Assembly (NCBI GenBank): GCA_036783645.1
Contig: DAIPWT010000084.1
Span: 1-28,481 of the forward strand
Origin: UBA4732 sp002404095
Lineage (GTDB): Bacteria; Planctomycetota; Planctomycetia; Gemmatales; Gemmataceae
Reading direction: 5' to 3'
DNA length: 28,481 nt
Both the position numbers and the translations under genes were made by a program. This document shows positions 19,048 to 25,252 of the stretch, in pieces. The stretch's first letter is position 1. Every line of letters begins with the position of its first letter. The notes under the pieces are model-generated. The model saw only the letters and a program-made list of their open reading frames with translations. It did not search any database and had not been told where the DNA came from.

Positions 19048-19901
19048 GGCTTCAAACGCTCGTCAAAGAATGTAACCATTTTCCCCAGACATTGTAGTAA
19101 TTTCTCTGAGCGGAAGCCGTGGCCCTCGCCCTCGACGACGACCAACTCGGCGACGCCGCCGGCGGACGCGATTTTTTCGGCCATCCACCGTGACTGATCC
19201 ACGAGAACCATCTTGTCCGCGGCGCCGTGGAAGAGTAGCAGCGGCGCGGCGTTCTTGCCTGCATAGGTCAACGGCGACGCCTTGCGGTACGCCTCCGGTT
19301 TTTCCTCCAGCGTCCCGCCCAGCAGCGGCACGAGGTTCCGCTCCGATACGCCTGGACCCCAATCCTTGGCCGTCAGATCGGTTGGGCCGAAGAAGCTGAC
19401 CACCGCCTGGACGCGGCTCGATACGTCGGCGTTGCCGCCGGCGCCGTCCAGGCCGTCCTCTTTGTCCGTTACGCCGAGCATACAGGCCAAGTGCCCACCG
19501 GCCGCGAAGCCAACCGCACCGATGTGATCGGGGTCGATGTTATATTTCACGGCGTTGGCGCGCAGCCAGCGGACAGCCGCCTTGCAGTCCTCGACTTGGG
19601 CGGGGAATCGGGCTTGCGCCGTGGCCAGGCGGTAATCGGGCGACACCGCCACATAGCCGCGACCGGCGAGAGCGTGGATGGTTTGGCTCATTTCCTGGCG
19701 TTTACCGCCGACCCAGCCGCCAGCGTGGATGCACACCACGGCGGGAAACGGCCCAGCGCCGTCCGCGGGCATCGCCAGATCCAGTTTAAGGTCCGTATCG
19801 CCGCCCTTGCCGAAGACGACGTCCAATTCTTCACGAACCGCCGGGCCGTTCGCCGTCGGCGCCGCGAGCGCCGCCAAAAGGCATAGAATAAGGGATCGCA
19901 T
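19044..19901 (-). CDS. Alpha/beta hydrolase (BD-FAE-like) lacking the nucleophilic serine
   Basis: The 285-residue protein has a signal peptide (MRSLILCLLAALAA) and an alpha/beta-hydrolase domain of the feruloyl-esterase/BD-FAE kind. The oxyanion region is HAGGW at 59-63, and acid Asp229 (HGAADKMV) and base His261 (GEGHGF) are present. The nucleophile elbow, normally GXSXG, reads GFAAGGHLA: Ala133 replaces the serine. The codon at 19503-19505 is GCG on the minus strand, one base from TCG. The rest of the domain is unbroken, so the protein is either a pseudo-enzyme with a binding role or an esterase inactivated by one recent change. ATG 19901 is preceded by GGAGGTT. It is followed by the coupled small membrane ORF. 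Confidence 0.9.
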   Translation of the reverse strand: MRSLILCLLAALAAPTANGPAVREELDVVFGKGGDTDLKLDLAMPADGAGPFPAVVCIHAGGWVGGKRQEMSQTIHALAGRGYVAVSPDYRLATAQARFPAQVEDCKAAVRWLRANAVKYNIDPDHIGAVGFAAGGHLACMLGVTDKEDGLDGAGGNADVSSRVQAVVSFFGPTDLTAKDWGPGVSERNLVPLLGGTLEEKPEAYRKASPLTYAGKNAAPLLLFHGAADKMVLVDQSRWMAEKIASAGGVAELVVVEGEGHGFRSEKLLQCLGKMVTFFDERLKP

Positions 19902-19995
19902 GGGAACCTCCGTGTTTGTTCACCGCCCTCACTATCGTGATTGGCTAATTAAAATACAATACGGGTGAGCCTCGCGCTCCCATGCGGGCGAGGTT

Positions 19996-20021
19996 GTTTA
20001 GCCGCGACCCGAAGGGGAGCG
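19996..20021 (+). repeat. Dispersed 26-bp repeat, copy 2
   Basis: It matches 2865-2890 at 25 of 26 positions and, like that copy, ends shortly before a start codon on its own strand. CGCGCTCCC (19973-19981) and GGGAGCGCG (20015-20023) form a perfect 9-bp inverted repeat that encloses most of the element, so this copy can fold as a long stem-loop upstream of the GYF gene. Confidence 0.7.
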
Positions 20022-20033
20022 CGGGGGAGACTT

Positions 20034-20828
20034 ATGGCGAACGATTGGCACTTCACCGTGAACGGACAGCCGGCGGAAACTCCCGTGTCCTGGGCACAGC
20101 TCAAGCAATTGGCCACCGCCGGCCGGCTGGAGCCTGCCGACAAAGTGTGGCGCGAAGACATGACCAGCTGGGAGCCGGCCGGCTCAATCAAGGGACTTTT
20201 CCCGCCGAGTAAGCTCCTGCCCGTTCCGGCCCTCGTGAAGAAGGAGCCAACCAAGAAGAATTTGGCAATGAAGACCGGGGAGCACCGCCCTCTGGACGGG
20301 CCGGCTTCGACGGAAGCAGTCGCCGGCCTGACGGAAATGAACCCGTATCTCGCTCTCGTATTGACCATTTGCACCGGCGGCCTCTTCGGGCTTTTCTACG
20401 CTTCCAAGGTTTCGAGCGCCTACGCCAGACGGGCCGCCGCTCGCAAGGCGGATGCGGCAGGCCGCGCTCTCGGCCGGGCGCGCCACCCCGTGGCCGTGAT
20501 GGTCCTGTCCTATCTCACCGGCGGAATCTACTTTTCGTACTGGACGTACCGCGTCATGCAAGAGTGCAGCGTCTACACCAGCGGCCGCGATTGCGAATCT
20601 CGCTCCGAAATGACTTTAATGCTGTGCTTCCCGCCCTACGCCGCCTATACCGCCCTGTTTCGCCTGCCCGATCTTGTGAAGGCCGTCCGCAAGACCGCCG
20701 GGGCGCCGGAGTTCAGCGCCCTCGGCGCCGTGCCGTTCTTTCTCAGCCCGTGCATGTGGCCGCTCATGCCATTCCTCGCCATGATCTACCAAGACGCTCT
20801 TAATCAGGTTTGGTTCACCGCCCCATGA
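20034..20828 (+). CDS. GYF_2 plus duplicated DUF4234-like membrane protein
   Basis: The 264-residue protein starts with a GYF_2 domain at about 4-57 (DWHFTVNGQPAETPVSWAQL, then VWREDMTSWEPA), a small domain that usually binds proline-rich peptides or membrane partners. The rest has two similar hydrophobic segments, NPYLALVLTICTGGLFGLFY and HPVAVMVLSYLTGGIYFSYW, that look like two copies of the DUF4234 helix pair, and a third hydrophobic region near the end. ATG 20034 follows GGGGGAG; the frame from 19965 is not needed. Its stop overlaps the next start as ATGA, so translation of the DUF2752 gene is probably coupled. No activity is known. Confidence 0.85.
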   Translation: MANDWHFTVNGQPAETPVSWAQLKQLATAGRLEPADKVWREDMTSWEPAGSIKGLFPPSKLLPVPALVKKEPTKKNLAMKTGEHRPLDGPASTEAVAGLTEMNPYLALVLTICTGGLFGLFYASKVSSAYARRAAARKADAAGRALGRARHPVAVMVLSYLTGGIYFSYWTYRVMQECSVYTSGRDCESRSEMTLMLCFPPYAAYTALFRLPDLVKAVRKTAGAPEFSALGAVPFFLSPCMWPLMPFLAMIYQDALNQVWFTAP

Positions 20829-21298
20829 CGCGCTTCCTTCAAGTCCGTCCCTTCTCCCACCCTTCGCAGTGGACAAGCCGACTTATGACGCTCGGCGGCG
20901 CCTTGCTCGGCCTGGGAGTTGGCGTCGCCTGGAACCCACTGGCGCATCCAGGGCCGAAATGCTGTCTACTACGCATGAGCGTCGGCCTTCCGTGCCCGGC
21001 GTGCGGCATGACGCGCGGCGTCTGCCTGTGCGCACGCGGCCGATTCCTCGAAGCGATGTGGTACAACCCGATGGCCGTTCCGTTTGTCATCCTGGCCGTG
21101 GTACTTTGTCTGAAGTGGATATTTGAGATCGCGAGCAAACTGCATGTCGCAATAGTCCTGCGGCCTGCTTGCAAGAGGCGTCTATGGGCCGGCATATACG
21201 CCGTAGTGCTGGCGAGTTGGGTCTATCTGCTGGTGTTCCGCCGCGAAGACGTTTTCGCCTCGACTTGGCTGGGGCAATTGCTGCATCGGTTCCAGTAG
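20825..21298 (+). CDS. DUF2752 family membrane protein
   Basis: The 157-residue protein carries the DUF2752 signature GLPCPACGMTRG (54-65) followed by YNPMAVPF (80-87), with hydrophobic helices before and after. ATG 20825 overlaps the preceding TGA by four bases, indicating coupling. DUF2752 proteins commonly occur next to small TM2/DUF4234-type membrane proteins, as here; their biochemical role is not established. The conserved CXXC could bind metal or take part in thiol chemistry, but this is inference. The SWIM-SNF2 gene starts 16 bp downstream, so three genes probably form one operon. Confidence 0.88.
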   Translation: MTRFLQVRPFSHPSQWTSRLMTLGGALLGLGVGVAWNPLAHPGPKCCLLRMSVGLPCPACGMTRGVCLCARGRFLEAMWYNPMAVPFVILAVVLCLKWIFEIASKLHVAIVLRPACKRRLWAGIYAVVLASWVYLLVFRREDVFASTWLGQLLHRFQ

Positions 21299-21314
21299 GC
21301 CGGAGGGCCGCGTC

Positions 21315-23531
21315 ATGCTCCGCGAAAAAGAAATTGACATTCGCCGCAACCGCGCCGCAAAGGAGGGGTTCAGCATCCAGAACCTCGGCCGTAACCGCGT
21401 TTTCAGCGACTATAAAGTGACCAATCTGACCAACCATCACCAATACCGCGTGTCGATTCGCGGCTTCGATGTGGGCGACAATCGTTGTGAGTGCCCCGAC
21501 TTCCTCGCGAACACGCTTGGAACCTGCAAGCATATCGAGGCCGTGCTGATCTCGTTGCGCGACGAGACGCCGCCGCAGTTGCGGCGCCGTAAGGCCGCCG
21601 TCACGCATCCGGAGATTTATCTCCAATACACAGAGCAATTGCGCGTCGGCATCCATTTGCCGCCGCGCCACTCCGACCAGTTGCACGCCTTGGCAGAGAC
21701 GTTTTTCGACGGCCAGGGGTTATGGAAGGCGGAGGACCACTACCAGAATCTGATCGAGGCGGTGGCTGGCGTGCCGGAGCAGGTGACGACTTTTTCCGAC
21801 GCGATGCAGTTCATGGAAGGGGAAATCGAGCGCCAGGAAATGGCCGGCCGCGAGCGCGATTGGCTCAATCAGCTGGAGCGCGAGGAGCCGTCGCCAGTGT
21901 TGTGCGATCTGCTCAAGGTGCCATTGTATCCGTACCAGATGCGCGGTGCGCTGTTCCTGGCGTGTCGCGGCCGCTGCGTCCTCGGCGACGACATGGGCCT
22001 TGGCAAAACGGTACAAACGCTCGCGGCGGTGGAATTGCTGGCGCGCGAGCGAGGCGTCGAGCGCGTGCTGGTGGTGGCGCCGGCCTCGGTTAAGTATCAG
22101 TGGGAGACGGAGATTCAAAAGTACACCGGCCGGCCGGTTCAGGTCGTGGAAGGCAACGCGGCGGAGCGACGCGCGCGCTATAAACAACCCACATTTTACC
22201 GCCTTATCAACTACGAAACGGTGGTGCGCGACCTCCAGGAGTTAAACGCCTGGCAACCGGACCTAATCGTGCTGGACGAGGCCCAGCGCATCAAAAACTG
22301 GGAATCGAAGACCTCCAAAGCAGTAAAGCGCTTGTGCAGTCGTTACGCCGTGGTGCTGACGGGTACGCCGTTGGAAAACAAGTTGGAGGAACTATTCAGC
22401 ATCGTGGCGTTCGTGGACGAGCGGCGCCTGGGACCGGCCTTCCAGTTTCGGCACGACCACCGCGTCGAGGACGCCAACGGCAAGCTGCTGGGTTATCGCA
22501 ACCTCGACGCGCTGCGCGAGAAGCTGGCGCCGATCCTGCTGCGGCGGACGCGGGCCGAGGTGCTTTCCCAGCTGCCGGCCCGCACCGACACGACGGTCTA
22601 TGTGGAAATGGCGGCCGCGCAACGTCCGCTGTACGCGGAACACCAGGCCACGCTCGGCCGGATCTTGCAGAAGAAATACCTGACGGAGCTGGACCGCCGC
22701 CGCATTCTCTGCTGCATCGCCAACCTGCGGATGCTGTGCGACAGCACGTTCCTGCTGGACCATCAGACGAACGTATCGCCGAAGCTGGAGGAAGTTGCGG
22801 AATTACTACGTGAATTGCTGGGACCGGAACCGCATAAAGTGGTCGTGTTTAGCCAATGGGAAGTGATGTTGCGCAAGGCGGCGGAAGTGGTCGAGCAACT
22901 GGGCGTCGGCCATACGATCCTCCACGGCAACATACCGGGCAAGGATCGGCGAAAGTTATTGGAGAAGTTCCGCGACGACCCCGAGTGCCGGGTGTTCCTG
23001 AGTACGGACGCGGGCGGCACGGGATTGAACTTGCAGGCGGCGGACACGGTCATCAACCTGGAAGTGCCGTGGAACCCGGCGGTGCTGGACCAGCGCATCG
23101 CTCGCGTCCACCGCATGGGCCAGCATCGGCCGGTACAGGTGTTCAACCTGGTGACGCGCGACAGCATTGAGGAGCGCGTATTGCGGACATTGGAACAAAA
23201 GCGGTCGCTTTTGACGGAAATCTTTGCGGGCGGCAATGACGAGGTGGCGTTCGGGTCGTTGGGGCATCAGGCGTTTTTGGAGACGGTGCGCCAACTGGTC
23301 GGCGAGGAGGCGGTGCAGCTGACAGCTGCGGCGCCGCCGCCGACAACGGACGACGCACGGCTAAAGTTGGCCCAGGCGGGAGTGCAACTGTTGGAGGCGT
23401 TGGCGACAGTGATGGCGGAATCAACGCGGAAGGGTGGTCCGACAACGCTGCCGGCCGAGACGTTGCAGCGGGGGACGGCGGCGCTGCAGACGATATTGAA
23501 GAGCCTGGGGACGATGGAAGGGCCGGCTTAA
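21315..23531 (+). CDS. SWIM zinc-finger SNF2-family ATP-dependent helicase
   Basis: The 738-residue protein has an N-terminal SWIM finger, CEC at 58-60 and CKH at 71-73, which should bind zinc. A SNF2 motor follows: Walker A region LGDDMGLGKT near 223-233, DEAQ box LDEAQRIKN near 320, TGTPLEN near 348, and C-terminal motifs STDAGGTGLNLQAAD near 562 and QRIARVHRMGQ near 592. The residues needed for ATP hydrolysis are present. Such proteins translocate on DNA and remodel protein-DNA complexes; the target is unknown. ATG 21315 follows GGAGG. It is the last gene of the GYF-DUF2752-SNF2 run and converges on the alpha-CTD/sigma-like gene, with a palindromic element between them. Confidence 0.95.
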   Translation: MLREKEIDIRRNRAAKEGFSIQNLGRNRVFSDYKVTNLTNHHQYRVSIRGFDVGDNRCECPDFLANTLGTCKHIEAVLISLRDETPPQLRRRKAAVTHPEIYLQYTEQLRVGIHLPPRHSDQLHALAETFFDGQGLWKAEDHYQNLIEAVAGVPEQVTTFSDAMQFMEGEIERQEMAGRERDWLNQLEREEPSPVLCDLLKVPLYPYQMRGALFLACRGRCVLGDDMGLGKTVQTLAAVELLARERGVERVLVVAPASVKYQWETEIQKYTGRPVQVVEGNAAERRARYKQPTFYRLINYETVVRDLQELNAWQPDLIVLDEAQRIKNWESKTSKAVKRLCSRYAVVLTGTPLENKLEELFSIVAFVDERRLGPAFQFRHDHRVEDANGKLLGYRNLDALREKLAPILLRRTRAEVLSQLPARTDTTVYVEMAAAQRPLYAEHQATLGRILQKKYLTELDRRRILCCIANLRMLCDSTFLLDHQTNVSPKLEEVAELLRELLGPEPHKVVVFSQWEVMLRKAAEVVEQLGVGHTILHGNIPGKDRRKLLEKFRDDPECRVFLSTDAGGTGLNLQAADTVINLEVPWNPAVLDQRIARVHRMGQHRPVQVFNLVTRDSIEERVLRTLEQKRSLLTEIFAGGNDEVAFGSLGHQAFLETVRQLVGEEAVQLTAAAPPPTTDDARLKLAQAGVQLLEALATVMAESTRKGGPTTLPAETLQRGTAALQTILKSLGTMEGPA

Positions 23532-23565
23532 AAGGCGATAAGAATTCGTTCTTGAAGGGGGGGTC

Positions 23566-23632
23566 AAACACGGCTGAAACAGCCGTGGCACACCCTATTT
23601 TCCCGTGTGCCACGGCTGTTTCAGCCGTGTTT
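23566..23632. repeat. Nested palindrome / bidirectional terminator candidate
   Basis: Arms 23566-23593 and 23605-23632 are a perfect 28-bp inverted repeat with an 11-base loop. Each arm also contains its own palindrome: CACGGCTG and CAGCCGTG around AAA on the left and TTT on the right. It lies between convergent genes, so it may terminate transcription from both sides, and its design suggests a dispersed mobile repeat. Confidence 0.85.
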
Positions 23633-23654
23633 CGATGACTTCAGGAACAGATTC

Positions 23655-24992
23655 TTAATCCGTCACGGCAGCCACCATCCGCTCCCCACCGATCACCGCC
23701 AGCGCGAACGGCGCCTCGCGGCCGAGTAAGCGGGCCGCCTTGAGCAATCCCTCCAGGCGGAATTGGCTCCGAGTAATCCCCTTCGCTTGCAACTCCGCCT
23801 CCACGACCTCGGCGGCGGCTGGCAATCGTTCCGTCACTGCCAAGATTGCCTTGTCCAGCAGCGGCGTCGCACACTTTTTGTACTTCACGTCGCGCTTGAC
23901 GCGGAAACAAATCTGGCGCACGCGCTCACGGGATAGGCCGTAAACTTCGCCGGCGGCTTGTAACGTCGCGCCGCCGGCGCCGTCGAAACCGTAGTGCTGG
24001 GCGGCCATGCGCACGTTGCGGTCGGTCGGCGACGAGTGGCGGAAATTACAGGCATGAGATATGAGATAATTCAACTCGTCTTCGAGGATAGTGTGTTCCT
24101 CGGGTACGTCTTCCACGAAGTCCGCGCTCTCCAACGCAACGGTGTTGCCTGCCTCGAAGACGTCAATCGCGCGGAGCAGGTCGGAGAGGCAGTGATCCCC
24201 GAAGCCCGGCAGCGCCAGCATCTCACCGACCGTGTGTTCTTCCAGTTCATGGAGCCGGTCGCGGAATCCGTGGCGTTCCAGACAGTTGAACGTCCGGGGG
24301 TCCAATCTCAGGTTGCGCAGTGTGACGCCTTCAGGCATCTTCGGAAGGCGCAATTTGCGAACGGCCGAGAGTTTGATGGCGGCCCCGCGGTGATGGAACA
24401 GGCCGTAATGGGCGCCGGCCGGACTCCCCTCGACGCTCCAGTCTCTCGGCGAAGGTTTCGGTAAACCGTGCGCGAGGACCGTTTCCATGGACGTGAGAAG
24501 ATCGACCAGACACTTCGCTCCGAAGCCGCCGATCGAGAGAACTTCGCCGATGGTCTTGTCGCCCAGGTCGCGGACTTCTTGCAAGCGTCCGAGAATCTGC
24601 ATTTTGTGGAGGCAATTGTACGTCCGCTGCGTCAGTTGAAGTTCTTCCAGTTGAATGTTTTTGGGCAGCCTGGGCAGCGCCTGGTTCTGGATGTTGTCCG
24701 GCAGAAGGTATAGCCCGACGCGCACCCGATCGACCAATTCCTCGGCCAGACGCAGGCAGACCTCGGGGCCGAACTGCGTCCACGACGACTCATCGAGATC
24801 GGCGAACCGGATCGGCTCTTTATAAGCTCGACCGAGCAGCTTGCGTGGAACCAATACATCTTTGAGCAATTCGCCCAGGCCGTCGGGGGCGAGACGGCAG
24901 CCGGGACGCGGATATCGAGACAATGGCATGAGTAAGGTAGTCCTCCCCGGACAAGCGTCGGGCGCGCCGATCCGATGGCCTTTCCATTTCAC
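23655..24992 (-). CDS. Tandem RNAP alpha-CTD-like domains fused to sigma-70 region-4-like HTH
   Basis: The 445-residue protein carries two modules resembling the C-terminal domain of the RNA polymerase alpha subunit, at about 115-172 and 225-280. Both contain the RTXNCL pattern (RTYNCL, RTFNCL), which places Arg and Asn where Escherichia coli alpha Arg265 and Asn268 touch the DNA minor groove, and both end in a GFG turn followed by a helix. A third domain at about 330-370, HYGFDGAGGATLQAAGEVYG then LSRERVRQI, matches the sigma-70 region 4.2 helix-turn-helix. No catalytic or transmembrane signature is seen. ATG 24992 has AAGGAG at ideal spacing; ATG 24929 (MPLSRYPRPG) with a distant GGAGG is an alternative. 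It is probably a transcription factor or polymerase-associated DNA-binding protein. Confidence 0.82.
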   Translation of the reverse strand: MKWKGHRIGAPDACPGRTTLLMPLSRYPRPGCRLAPDGLGELLKDVLVPRKLLGRAYKEPIRFADLDESSWTQFGPEVCLRLAEELVDRVRVGLYLLPDNIQNQALPRLPKNIQLEELQLTQRTYNCLHKMQILGRLQEVRDLGDKTIGEVLSIGGFGAKCLVDLLTSMETVLAHGLPKPSPRDWSVEGSPAGAHYGLFHHRGAAIKLSAVRKLRLPKMPEGVTLRNLRLDPRTFNCLERHGFRDRLHELEEHTVGEMLALPGFGDHCLSDLLRAIDVFEAGNTVALESADFVEDVPEEHTILEDELNYLISHACNFRHSSPTDRNVRMAAQHYGFDGAGGATLQAAGEVYGLSRERVRQICFRVKRDVKYKKCATPLLDKAILAVTERLPAAAEVVEAELQAKGITRSQFRLEGLLKAARLLGREAPFALAVIGGERMVAAVTD

Positions 24993-25040
24993 TCCTTACA
25001 GAATATCGCGCGAAGCCTGTTTCGGCGCGCCAAGATGCTT

Positions 25041-25149
25041 CCCGCCGGGAACGGCGGGGCCTACAAGCCAAAGCCCCGTGAATGGGGCTGACAGCGTTTT
25101 CAGCTCCGTTCACGGGGCTTTGGCTTGTAGGCCCGTGCTTCAGCACGGG
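25041..25149. repeat. Three-hairpin palindromic element
   Basis: Three adjacent inverted repeats occur: CCCGCCG/CGGCGGG around GGAA (25041-25058); a perfect 26-bp stem with arms 25057-25082 and 25109-25134 whose loop holds a smaller hairpin; and CCCGTGC/GCACGGG around TTCA (25132-25149). The compact, symmetric build suggests a non-autonomous repeat. It lies between the divergent alpha-CTD/sigma-like gene and the large secreted protein. Confidence 0.82.
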
Positions 25150-25167
25150 TCGTCACTCGTAAATTGC

Positions 25168-25242
25168 CCTTGGCCGATCAGCCTTCGTGTGGTAGAGACT
25201 CCCCCCCCGTTTCGGCCCCGAAGGGCGTCGAATCGGCCAAGG
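25168..25242 (+). promoter_or_regulatory. Structured leader with SD-overlapping inverted repeat
   Basis: CCTTGGCCGAT (25168-25178) and ATCGGCCAAGG (25232-25242) are a perfect 11-bp inverted repeat spanning the leader of the 917-residue gene. The 3' arm overlaps the ribosome site AAGGAG (25239-25244). A smaller palindrome TTCGGCCCCGAA (25211-25222) and a run of eight C lie inside. If transcribed, this stem would hide the Shine-Dalgarno, suggesting translational control; whether the leader is in the mRNA is unknown. Confidence 0.5.
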
Positions 25243-25252
25243 AGCAGGCAAG

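Noticed and set aside
19921..19965. Sigma-70 promoter with TACAAT at 19955-19960 before the GYF gene
   Set aside because: No acceptable -35 element at the right distance; only an AT-rich stretch can be claimed.
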